From Flavobacterium sp. UGB4466 (GTDB lineage Bacteria > Bacteroidota > Bacteroidia > Flavobacteriales > Flavobacteriaceae), in the NCBI RefSeq assembly GCF_903469665.1, contig NZ_CAGKLC010000051.1:1-33997 (forward strand): a stretch of 33,997 nucleotides of DNA, given 5' to 3'. Below the pieces are notes generated by a model. The model did not search any database, was not told the origin of the DNA, and saw nothing but the letters and a program-made list of their open reading frames with translations. The translations under genes were made by a program, and so were the position numbers. Below are positions 26,370 through 33,997 of this stretch, piece by piece. Numbering within the stretch: the first letter of the stretch is position 1; each line of letters opens with the position of its first letter.

Positions 26370-27131
26370 GAGACACTGTTTTTGAATGATTTGGCGAATG
26401 GAGTGTTCGAAATAGGACTTTCGATCCAATCTTTATACAGCGATGTATTCTGATTTTAAAAAATGACATATACTACAATTGTGTTGTTTATAATATGTCT
26501 TCAAAATTAAAGCTGAGGGTAGGTCTGGAAGGTTACGTTTACATTAATAAACTGAGCTCGTTATAAAACATTATATTAACATCTGATGCTTTATGTTACG
26601 TCAATATTGATAGGAGATCTTGTTCGATATCAGCTTTGTAAAGTGTCACTTGTTAAAGCAAAGCATACTGCAAGTAATTACGAATTTGCCGCAACGATCT
26701 TAGTATTTGGTGCAGAATTTTTTCTCCATAATTTTCATAATAATGTGTCAATAGAAAGCTTAGGTTGTACTATACCTCCTACAACTATCATATTTCTACC
26801 GTAAAATCGTGCAAAACACCAATAAACATAAGGATGTGGCTCATTTTTCTGCTACTTGCGATTTATCTCACTCATTATTAGTGTTTCCGACATTAAAAAG
26901 ATATTTCATGACAATAAAAACCTTTCTCATGACATATTTTTCAGTTTCGGTGCCTAAGATTCTTAGTTTTAACCTGTTTTAGAAGAGAAAAACAGGTAGA
27001 AACACCTGTTTTTGAGAGTTTTATATTTTATATCTTAGTTGAAATATAAAAATTGTCCTTTTATTTCTTAGTTAAAAACACAAGTAATATCAAAAACAAA
27101 TATAAACACTAACCTATTAACACTAAACACT
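26370..27131. other. 762-bp intergenic region upstream of the tail-collar gene
   Basis: The divergent region between the second sigma gene and the tail-collar gene. It contains the perfect inverted repeat 26987-27012 with an extra half-site at 26971-26979, and an A/C-rich leader at 27105-27131. The stretch 26586-26804 is open in one plus frame but shows no family, start signal or conservation I can recognise; its reverse strand reads protein-like with four stops. Two CATGACA direct repeats lie near 26907 and 26927. I saw no RNA gene. Confidence 0.5.
26971..27012 (+). promoter_or_regulatory. Perfect inverted repeat upstream of the tail-collar gene
   Basis: AAAAACAGGT (26987-26996), spacer AGAAAC, ACCTGTTTTT (27003-27012): 10-bp perfect arms, 6-bp spacer, with another half-site ACCTGTTTT at 26971-26979. 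The same arms, spacing and orientation occur before the endolysin-like gene at 10088-10113. It lies 119 bp before ATG 27132. It could alternatively act as a weak terminator (T5 tail), but no plus-strand gene lies upstream. Confidence 0.55.
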
Positions 27132-27686
27132 ATGGAAGAATTCATTGGAGTTGTAAAACTTTTTGCGGGAAATTTTGCCCCAAGAGGCTGGGCCTTTTGT
27201 AACGGACAAATATTGTCAATTGCACAAAATACGGCATTATTCTCAATCCTTGGTACAACCTATGGAGGAAATGGTCAGACTACTTTCGCTTTACCAAATC
27301 TACAAGGTGCAACAGCTATTGGACAAGGAACTTCACCTGGAGGAACTTACGTTCTTGGACAAGCTGCAGGTACACCAAACGTTTCAATTTTAACAAGCAA
27401 CCTTCCTGCTCACGTTCACGCAGGACCTGGAAAAATTTCTGTGAGTGCAACAAATGCATCAGATTCAACACCGGTAGCCGGAGCATCGATAGCGATACCT
27501 GGAGCTGTTGTATCAAGAGTTTTTACACCAACATTAGGCTTTGCAACAGCAACTCCAAGTGTCGATTTATTAAGCAATGTAACCACTGGTGCCACTGGTA
27601 GCAATCTGCCTATCTCAATAATGCAGCCTTATGTAGCATTATCTTATATCATTTGTTTAGAAGGAATTTTCCCTTCCAGAAATTAA
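27132..27686 (+). CDS. Phage tail-collar / microcystin-dependent-like protein
   Basis: A 184-aa protein with the classic tail-collar N-terminal domain: EEFIGVVKLFAGNFAPRGWAFCNGQ, ILSIAQNTALFSILGTTYGGNGQTTFALPNLQG (about 2-60), then TSNLPAHVHAG and a small-residue-rich middle. It ends PYVALSYIICLEGIFPSRN. This is the microcystin-dependent protein (MdpB) type of short tail-fibre-like protein found outside prophages in many bacteria. It has no signal peptide and no phage neighbours. Its leader and upstream dyad resemble those of the endolysin-like gene 17 kb away. It converges on the methyltransferase gene with only one base between the two stop codons. Confidence 0.9.
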   Translation: MEEFIGVVKLFAGNFAPRGWAFCNGQILSIAQNTALFSILGTTYGGNGQTTFALPNLQGATAIGQGTSPGGTYVLGQAAGTPNVSILTSNLPAHVHAGPGKISVSATNASDSTPVAGASIAIPGAVVSRVFTPTLGFATATPSVDLLSNVTTGATGSNLPISIMQPYVALSYIICLEGIFPSRN

Positions 27687-27687
27687 A

Positions 27688-28707
27688 CTATTTAAGAGCA
27701 TTTTTTACATTATAAGACCATTTGGGTATATCGCTGAAGTCGTATAAAAACTGAATTTCAGAATACTCTGTAAGATTGTACATAGAAACAAGACAAAAAG
27801 GGTTTGTAATATAAGACTCCGCAGTTTTTAAGTCGATGTCTTCAAATATCCTGATTTCAGTAAAAATACACACATCGGGATGGTTGCTAAAATCATCAGG
27901 CAGCTTATAAAAGTCACTTTTAAATTCTAAATCCTGACTTCTATTGCCAAAAAGTTCTTTGCTTATTGTAAATAATCTATCTACAAATACACTATGAGGA
28001 TAGGGCTGTATTTCGTTACGGCCCTTAACCTCTGATTTAGCATTTTTTAATGATGGCTCATGATCGGAATAAGTATAACTCAAATCAATCTTGATTTCTT
28101 CGGGAATTAAAATTCCATGCGAAGACAGCTGCGAAACAATGTTTCGCGTAATCGCCACCTGCGGCTCTCGGGTAAGAGCATAATGCATCGTTTCGGAGAT
28201 GGCCAGATCAATTGCAAACTCTTCAGGTTTTGTATACGTAATGGCATCTGTTTCGATTAATTCTAATGAATAATCGTTTAAACCGGTCACCGATAAAATA
28301 TGATGTACAGATGCTATTGAAGCAGTATTGATATCCAGTAAAATGGCTTTAATTCTATCTTTATGAAACAAAGGAAGTAAAGGAAGAATTAAAGTTGCAT
28401 AAGGGCCACAACCCGCATAAAGAACATTAATACTTCTCTCAGGGAAATCATTACACAATTTTGTCAGAGCCTTATAAACGCCTTTTATGAAATAAACCGT
28501 GCGTAAATAATCGTCAACACAGTCTGCCGCACCAGAGCTTGACAAAGCAACACCGCCTTTAACATGAACTTCATTGTTCTCAAAATGGTTAACTGTTGCG
28601 ATTTTTTCATAAAATTCTGAAAGGTTTCGCGCACATGTGGTGTGTTCATCAATAGTATTTGACGCAATGATAGATTGAACAATAATCGTAAGCTCTTGTT
28701 TATACAT
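27688..28707 (-). CDS. Class I SAM-dependent methyltransferase, PRMT-like
   Basis: A 339-aa protein. The ATG at 28707 is preferred over a TTG at 28716. Motif I is VLYAGCGPYA (95-104), with an acidic residue after the next strand in AILLDIN (Asp125). Residues 171-182 read SETMHYALTREP: Glu172 and Glu181 nine apart with an ExMxY core, as in the double-E loop of protein arginine methyltransferases, followed by a GILIPEE segment like the PRMT GGLLFPD. No PRMT THW loop is evident, so substrate class is uncertain. It has no signal peptide. It is convergent with the tail-collar gene and divergent from the SprB-repeat gene (86-bp gap). Confidence 0.78.
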   Translation of the reverse strand: MYKQELTIIVQSIIASNTIDEHTTCARNLSEFYEKIATVNHFENNEVHVKGGVALSSSGAADCVDDYLRTVYFIKGVYKALTKLCNDFPERSINVLYAGCGPYATLILPLLPLFHKDRIKAILLDINTASIASVHHILSVTGLNDYSLELIETDAITYTKPEEFAIDLAISETMHYALTREPQVAITRNIVSQLSSHGILIPEEIKIDLSYTYSDHEPSLKNAKSEVKGRNEIQPYPHSVFVDRLFTISKELFGNRSQDLEFKSDFYKLPDDFSNHPDVCIFTEIRIFEDIDLKTAESYITNPFCLVSMYNLTEYSEIQFLYDFSDIPKWSYNVKNALK

Positions 28708-28793
28708 GATACTCAATTTTAGTTAAAGCTTTAAAGTTGAAACTGAAAAACAAATGTAAGAATACAAAATGATAAATCTAATATCAGTTAATT

Positions 28794-31022
28794 ATGAAAA
28801 AACTCTACCTATTACTCATTCTACTGTTTTTTACGCTGCAGCAATTGACTGCACAAACAGTAGAGACCTTCGAAGCTCAGACAATTAACCAGTCTAACTT
28901 TACCAGCAATGGTAAGACCTTTAATCTGACCAATACCTATATTTCTTTTCAGGTAGTTGCGTCGAGCGGTTTTGGTTATAACGGTTCCAATAATTACATA
29001 CAAGTTTCAGATGGTCTAGCATCACAAAGTTTAGGACAAACCGGATTCATTACCGCTGCCTCAGGAAGCTTTAAGATGAATAGTTTATTTATTTACCTCG
29101 CAGGTGATTCTACTCAGAATCCTAATGTTACCTCAAATGGTGCTCCGGGTTCGGTTACCTTAACCGGAAAACTTGGAGGTGTAACACAATTCTCTATTGT
29201 AAAAAACACTACTGGCGCAAACATTGGTATTGCCTTACCTAATAGAGGTTTTATTCCTATTAACTTCGCAACAGACGGAGTTTCAAATTTTACCAATATC
29301 AACATTGACCAGCTTGAAATTCAGCTAAGCGCCAATTACGATTATTTTGCAATTGATAATTTTACCTGGGTTGATGGGGTAAGTTTACCAACAGTAACTA
29401 CTACAACCGCTACAAATGTGGGTTCAACGAAAGCAATTATTGGAGGTAATGTAACTGGAAATGGCGGAGATGTCAACGTAGAAAGAGGAATAGTTTGGGC
29501 GACAACCGCAAACCCAACTATCGCAAACAATAAATTTCAAATCGGAACTGGAACTGGAATTTTTAGTAATACCGTAACAGGCCTTACTCCCGGTTCGACT
29601 ATTCATTACAGAGCTTATGCTACTAATACAGCAGGTACAGCTTATGGTGCCGAGTCAACTTTCGTAACATCGGCTGCTTTAGCCACTTCTTCCACCTCAA
29701 AAACAGATGTGGCTTGTAACGGAGGAACTACTGGTGCTGCCAGTGTTACCGTAATTGGCGGAGTTACTCCCTATACCTACTCATGGTCTCCTGCAGGAGG
29801 TACCGGATCATCGGCAACCGGACTGTCTGCAAATGCATACACCGTTACAATTACCGATGCTGAATTGACACAAATTACCAGAAACTTCTCGATAACACAA
29901 CCAACAGCACTAAATGGACTGCCTACGACAACGGCTGTTTCCTGTTTTGGAGGCAGTAACGGTACAGCAACAATAACTCCAACTGGAGGTACACCTGGAT
30001 ATACCTACTTATGGTCTACCGGAGCTACAACGCAAACTATAACAGGCCGTGTAGCCGGAACTTATAGTGTGATCATCACAGATGCTAACAATTGTCCTAA
30101 AACAATAAACAATATTGTTATAGGTCAGCCTGCTGCCGCACTTGACGGAACTGTTACTACCACAGCCGCTTCTTGTTTTGGACTTGCTAATGGTACAGCA
30201 ACAGTTACACCTTCAGGAGGCACACCGAGCTATACCTATTCATGGGCTCCATCAGGAGGTACAGCAGCAACCGCAACAGGACTTGCCGCCGGAACTTATA
30301 GTGTTACTATTACAGATGCTAACGCATGTCCTAAAACGATAACGGGTATTGTGGTAGGACAACCAGCTGCCGCTCTTGATGGCACTGTGACTACAACAGC
30401 CGCATCTTGTTTTGGAAGTACTAACGGTACAGCAACAGTAACTGCAACCGGAGGTACTCCGGCATATACTTACTCCTGGTCACCAACCGGAGGTACAGCC
30501 GCAACGGCTACGGGACTTGCTGCCGGAACTTATAGTGTTACCATTACAGATGCTAACGCATGTCCTAAAACGATAACGGGTATTGTTATTGGCCAGCCTA
30601 CAGCTCTTGACGGAACGGCTACTACAACAGCAGTTTCCTGTTTTGGAGCGAATAACGGTACGGCAACGGTTACCGCTTCAGGAGGTACACCAGGATATAC
30701 TTATTCATGGACTCCATCGGGAGGTACGGCTGCAACAGCAACAGGACTTACCGCCGGAACTTATAGCGTTACTATTACAGACGCTAACGCATGTCCTAAA
30801 ACGATAACGGGTATTGTGGTAGGACAGCCAGCAGCTGCTCTCAATGGAACTATCTCTACAACAGCCGTTTCTTGTTTCGGAGGAGCTAACGGTACTGCAA
30901 CAGTAACTCCTAGCGGAGGAACTGCAGGATATACTTATGCATGGTCTAACGGAGCTACAACGCAAACCATAAACGGACTTATCGCAGGGACTTATAATGT
31001 TACCATTACAGATGCTAACTAA
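28794..31022 (+). CDS. SprB-repeat adhesin, N-terminal fragment up to the internal stop
   Basis: The translatable 742-aa upstream part of the broken adhesin gene: signal peptide, N-terminal domain, FN3-like segment and five and a half SprB-type repeats, ending ITDAN. It can enter the periplasm but lacks the T9SS sorting domain, so it should not reach the surface. The start ATG at 28794 opens directly into MKKLYLLLILLFFTLQQLTAQ. Confidence 0.7.
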   Translation: MKKLYLLLILLFFTLQQLTAQTVETFEAQTINQSNFTSNGKTFNLTNTYISFQVVASSGFGYNGSNNYIQVSDGLASQSLGQTGFITAASGSFKMNSLFIYLAGDSTQNPNVTSNGAPGSVTLTGKLGGVTQFSIVKNTTGANIGIALPNRGFIPINFATDGVSNFTNINIDQLEIQLSANYDYFAIDNFTWVDGVSLPTVTTTTATNVGSTKAIIGGNVTGNGGDVNVERGIVWATTANPTIANNKFQIGTGTGIFSNTVTGLTPGSTIHYRAYATNTAGTAYGAESTFVTSAALATSSTSKTDVACNGGTTGAASVTVIGGVTPYTYSWSPAGGTGSSATGLSANAYTVTITDAELTQITRNFSITQPTALNGLPTTTAVSCFGGSNGTATITPTGGTPGYTYLWSTGATTQTITGRVAGTYSVIITDANNCPKTINNIVIGQPAAALDGTVTTTAASCFGLANGTATVTPSGGTPSYTYSWAPSGGTAATATGLAAGTYSVTITDANACPKTITGIVVGQPAAALDGTVTTTAASCFGSTNGTATVTATGGTPAYTYSWSPTGGTAATATGLAAGTYSVTITDANACPKTITGIVIGQPTALDGTATTTAVSCFGANNGTATVTASGGTPGYTYSWTPSGGTAATATGLTAGTYSVTITDANACPKTITGIVVGQPAAALNGTISTTAVSCFGGANGTATVTPSGGTAGYTYAWSNGATTQTINGLIAGTYNVTITDAN

Positions 31023-32440
31023 TGTCCTAAAACGATAAACAATATTATTATAGGTCAGCCAGCCGCAGCTCTCGATGGAACTGTAACAACAACAGCCGCT
31101 TCTTGTTTTGGAGGATCTAATGGTACTGCAACAGTAACTGCAACCGGAGGTACTCCAGCTTACACTTATTCGTGGTCTCCATCAGGAGGTACAGCAGCAA
31201 CCGCTACAGGACTTACCGCCGGAACTTATAGTGTTACTATTACAGATGCTAACGCATGTCCTAAAACGATAACGGGTATTGTTATTAGTCAACCAGCTGA
31301 CGCCGTGAACGGGACTGTAGTTACAACAGCTGCTACTTGTTTCGGTAATGCCAATGGTTCGGCTACAGTTACTCCATCCGGGGGTGCCGGAAATTATACT
31401 TATTCCTGGTCTCCAACAGGTGGTACAGCGGCTACAGCAAGCGGGCTTGCTGCAGGAACTTATAGCGTGACCATTACAGATGCTAACGCATGTCCTAAAA
31501 CGATAACTGGTATTGTTATTAGTCAACCAGCTGTTCTTAACGGAACTGCAACTACAACAGTAGTTTCGTGTTTTGGGCAAGCTGACGGTACTGCAACGGT
31601 TACTCCAACCGGAGGTACTTCGGGCTATACTTACTTATGGTCTAATGGAGCAACAACACAAAATATAACTGATCTTGTTGCCGGAAACTATAATGTGGTC
31701 ATAACAGATGCCAACTTATGTACCAAAACAGTTAATAACATTATTGTATATCAACCAACTGCTATTACAGTTACCCCAGCACAAACTGATGTAACCTGTA
31801 ATGGAGGGCAAAACGGACAAGCTTCGGCTACCGTAAGTGGCGGAAGCGGTAGTTATACCTATTCATGGTCTCCATCGGGAGGTACGGCTGCAACTGCAAC
31901 CGGACTTACTGCAGGAACTTACACTTTAACGATCACTGATGGTAGTGGTTGTACTAAAACTCAAGTTTACAACATCTTAGAACCAGCTGCAATCGCAACT
32001 ACAATTACAGGAACAAATGTTAGCTGTAACGGAGGAAGCAATGGTTCGGCTACTGTTAATGTAACAGGTGGAACAGGTGGTTATACTTACGTTTGGTCTC
32101 CAACCGGAGGAAATTCAGCAACTGCAAGTGGTTTGCCTTCAGGGAATTACTCCGTACTGGTTACTGATGGAAATGGATGTGCCAAAACTGCCAATATTGT
32201 GATCAACCAACCGGCTCTATTAACTGCCACCATTGCAACTCAAACAAACATTTCCTGCAATGGAGCAAGCAATGGAGCGATTACCACTACTATAACTGGC
32301 GGTACAACTCCATACACTTACTTATGGTCAAATGCAGCAACAACTAAAGACATCAGCGGATTAACGACAGGAACCTATACCCTAACAGTTACAGATGCTA
32401 ATGGTTGTACTGCACCACTATCAGTAACTTTAACCACTAC
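29684..32440 (+). repeat. Twelve SprB-type coding repeats (231-234 bp period)
   Basis: Twelve tandem units. Those between about 30140 and 31550 are the most alike at DNA level: the block GATGCTAACGCATGTCCTAA recurs near 30316, 30550, 30781, 31249 and 31480. Outer units (first and last three) have diverged, with CNGG in place of CFGG. Two subtypes alternate, one with WSPxGGTAATATGL and one with WSNGATTQ. Confidence 0.85.
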
Positions 32441-33956
32441 TCCTGATGTAACACCACCAGTACCAAATGTGGCTACTCTTCCAGTAATTACAAGTGCTTG
32501 TGCTGTTTTATCGGCTCAGATTCCAGTTCCAACTGCAACGGATAATTGTAGTGGAAATATTACTGCAACCACAACGAATCCTTTAACTTATAATACACCG
32601 GGAACCTATACAATTACCTGGACGTATACTGATGCCAGTGGAAACACAAGTACACAAAATCAGACCGTTAAAGTTCTTCCTTCGTCTATTCAAGCAGTAA
32701 CTTTTAGCAATGCTACAGTAACCTACAACAAAAACCCACAAGCAATACAAGTTGCTAATTTACCTGCAGGAGCTACTGTTGCTTATACAATAGCACCTGG
32801 ATCTACAGGAAATTCAGCTACAAATGCGGGTACATATACGGTAACTGCGCTAGTAACTCCTGCTGCAAGCGAGCCTAATTGTTCTCCAATTACGCTTACT
32901 GCACAGCTTACTATTCAAAAAGCAGCGCAACAAATTACTTTCGCAGCTTTAGGAGTAAAAACTCTTGGAACTATAAATACGTTCTCACTGGGGGCTACTG
33001 CCAGTTCAGGTTTAGCAGTGAACTATTCTTTCACCTACAAAACAGCTTTACCTGCTGCTACTGTTGCTCCATTAACTGGTCTCGTAACTATGTTAAGACC
33101 TGGAGAAGTAACAATTATTGCTGCTCAGGCTGGTGATGCGAATTATTTACCTGCTGCGGATGTTTCACAGCTTTTGGTGATCAAAAACAATGACATCACT
33201 GTTACTCAAATTACTGTTGGTACTAAAGTTTATCCAAATCCGGCTAAAACTATTAATTACCTGATGGCATGTGGCGAGAACAACGTAAATGTAGCATTGA
33301 CCAATACAACCAATGCAACCTTTACTCCTGCAGCTAATTTTACGATCAATACACCTAAACCTGGAATTTATACGCAAAACGTAACAATTACTTCTGAAGA
33401 CGGAAGTGCTAATGCTACTTATGCTATAACTGTAGAAAAACCATTTGGATTCTATGATATTGTACACCAAAAATTCAATAATGTACTTATCGTAAACAAC
33501 AACCCTCAAACGAATGGAGGTTATGAGTTTGTTTCGTACCAATGGTTTAAAAATGGACAAGTAATTGGAACAAATCAATACTTTTCAGCAGGTGAGGCTC
33601 AATCTAATACATTGGATTTAACAGCCGATTATAGTGTAAAAATGACTACTAAAGATGGTAAAGTGCTGCAAACATGTCCTTCTAAAATTAAGACACAGAA
33701 ATCACTTGAGGTTAAATTGTATCCAAATCCGGTTGAAACAGGAAAAATGCTTACTGTAGACGCTGATCTACCGGAAGGTGATTTAGAAAACATGCAAATA
33801 AGTCTTTACTCTGTTACAGGTAAACTACTTACAACAATGAAGTCGTCTACTGCTCAAACACAGGTGCAATTACCTCCTAGTACTGAGAGTAATATGGTTC
33901 TTGTAGTTATTGAATCAGGCAATATCAAAAAGTCATTCAAAGTACTTGTAAAATAA
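31023..33956 (+). CDS. SprB-repeat adhesin, C-terminal fragment after the internal stop
   Basis: The downstream part is open in the same frame directly after the TAA and continues for 977 codons to the stop at 33954-33956. The first usable start codon is a GTG at 31305, with no evident ribosome-binding context. It carries the remaining SprB repeats, the HYR-like and MBG-like segments and the T9SS type A sorting domain, but no signal peptide, so alone it could not be exported. Confidence 0.6.
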   Translation, partial: CPKTINNIIIGQPAAALDGTVTTTAASCFGGSNGTATVTATGGTPAYTYSWSPSGGTAATATGLTAGTYSVTITDANACPKTITGIVISQPADAVNGTVVTTAATCFGNANGSATVTPSGGAGNYTYSWSPTGGTAATASGLAAGTYSVTITDANACPKTITGIVISQPAVLNGTATTTVVSCFGQADGTATVTPTGGTSGYTYLWSNGATTQNITDLVAGNYNVVITDANLCTKTVNNIIVYQPTAITVTPAQTDVTCNGGQNGQASATVSGGSGSYTYSWSPSGGTAATATGLTAGTYTLTITDGSGCTKTQVYNILEPAAIATTITGTNVSCNGGSNGSATVNVTGGTGGYTYVWSPTGGNSATASGLPSGNYSVLVTDGNGCAKTANIVINQPALLTATIATQTNISCNGASNGAITTTITGGTTPYTYLWSNAATTKDISGLTTGTYTLTVTDANGCTAPLSVTLTTTPDVTPPVPNVATLPVITSACAVLSAQIPVPTATDNCSGNITATTTNPLTYNTPGTYTITWTYTDASGNTSTQNQTVKVLPSSIQAVTFSNATVTYNKNPQAIQVANLPAGATVAYTIAPGSTGNSATNAGTYTVTALVTPAASEPNCSPITLTAQLTIQKAAQQITFAALGVKTLGTINTFSLGATASSGLAVNYSFTYKTALPAATVAPLTGLVTMLRPGEVTIIAAQAGDANYLPAADVSQLLVIKNNDITVTQITVGTKVYPNPAKTINYLMACGENNVNVALTNTTNATFTPAANFTINTPKPGIYTQNVTITSEDGSANATYAITVEKPFGFYDIVHQKFNNVLIVNNNPQTNGGYEFVSYQWFKNGQVIGTNQYFSAGEAQSNTLDLTADYSVKMTTKDGKVLQTCPSKIKTQKSLEVKLYPNPVETGKMLTVDADLPEGDLENMQISLYSVTGKLLTTMKSSTAQTQVQLPPSTESNMVLVVIESGNIKKSFKVLVK

Positions 33957-33966
33957 TCAAAATCAT

Positions 33967-33994
33967 GCCAGTACCACTTCAAAATGGTACTGGC
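33967..33994 (+). terminator. Terminator hairpin after the SprB-repeat gene
   Basis: A perfect 10-bp stem, GCCAGTACCA (33967-33976) and TGGTACTGGC (33985-33994), with an 8-nt loop, 10 bp after the stop. The window ends three bases later, so the expected T-run cannot be seen. Confidence 0.65.
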
Positions 33995-33997
33995 TAA

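Larger units (their letters stand above)
28794..33956 (+). pseudogene. SprB-repeat T9SS adhesin gene interrupted by one in-frame stop
   Basis: One reading frame of 1720 codons, broken only by TAA at 31020-31022 (codon 743). Order: signal peptide (1-21); a jelly-roll-like N-terminal region (about 22-195); an FN3-like segment (about 196-292); twelve SprB-type repeats of about 77 aa (297-1215, consensus SCFGGxNGTATVTPxGGTPxYTYSW...GTYSVTITDANxCPKTI); a HYR-like domain (about 1216-1298); MBG-like segments (to about 1464); and a T9SS type A sorting domain (about 1641-1720, VKLYPNPVETG ... KKSFKVLVK). The stop falls where sister repeats have AAT, GCA or TTA; TTA to TAA is one change. Intact, it would be a surface adhesin related in repeat type to the gliding adhesin SprB. 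As read, neither half has both export signals. A sequencing error or readthrough remains possible. Confidence 0.85.

Noticed and set aside
26586..26804. 72-codon open frame on the plus strand in the long intergenic region
   Set aside because: No recognisable family, no promoter or initiation context. The opposite strand reads protein-like but with four stops, so a decayed fragment or chance is as likely; not called as a gene.
10212..28707. Prophage spanning the endolysin-like and tail-collar genes
   Set aside because: The genes between them are nutrient-uptake and sigma-factor loci, and there is no integrase, capsid, portal or terminase gene.
30140..31550. Regular direct repeats that might suggest a CRISPR or satellite array
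   Set aside because: The period is 231-234 bp, the repeats translate in one frame as SprB-type units, and there are no spacers or cas genes.

Overview
The window looks like a chromosomal segment of a Flavobacterium-type Bacteroidota. The AT-rich DNA carries type IX secretion (T9SS) sorting domains, SprB-type repeats, SusC/SusD and STN-type TonB receptors, FecI/FecR-like sigma/anti-sigma pairs, DUF4249 and DUF5977 domains, and promoters of the Bacteroidota form TTG-N18/19-TAnnTTTG. I see no rRNA, tRNA, CRISPR array, transposase or complete prophage.

Layout. (1) 1-6297, minus strand: a tightly spaced operon of a T9SS-sorted seven-repeat propeller-like protein, a 1464-aa YD/RHS-like cell-surface protein ending in six DUF5977 repeats, and the start of a second RHS-type (DUF6443-like) protein cut by the window edge. 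(2) 6698-9717, minus: three single-gene units, a heme-binding-barrel-like protein, a small secreted protein, and a secreted protein with a Cys/His pattern; two have recognisable promoters and terminators. (3) 10212-11605, plus: an orphan endolysin-like protein without a signal peptide, then a META-domain lipoprotein. (4) 11788-17008, minus: ECF sigma factor, a 69-aa protein, FecR-like anti-sigma factor, TonB receptor with signalling domain, DUF4249 lipoprotein. (5) 17407-26369, minus: a second ECF sigma/FecR pair, SusC, SusD, and a phosphodiesterase-like/alkaline phosphatase fusion, suggesting organophosphate scavenging. (6) 27132-33997: a phage tail-collar (microcystin-dependent-like) protein, a convergent PRMT-like methyltransferase, and a large SprB-repeat T9SS adhesin broken by one in-frame stop codon.

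The most unusual signals are three. A near-identical inverted repeat (AAAAACARGT-N6-ACCTGTTTTT) lies about 100-120 bp upstream of both phage-like genes (endolysin-like at 10212 and tail collar at 27132), which also share an almost identical start-proximal leader; this suggests a common regulon of domesticated phage-like parts. The giant adhesin has a nonsense codon in its sixth SprB repeat, with the same frame open on both sides through to the T9SS signal. The methyltransferase beside the tail-collar gene carries a double-glutamate loop with the spacing seen in protein arginine methyltransferases. All functional statements rest on reading the sequence and recalled family knowledge; no database search was run.
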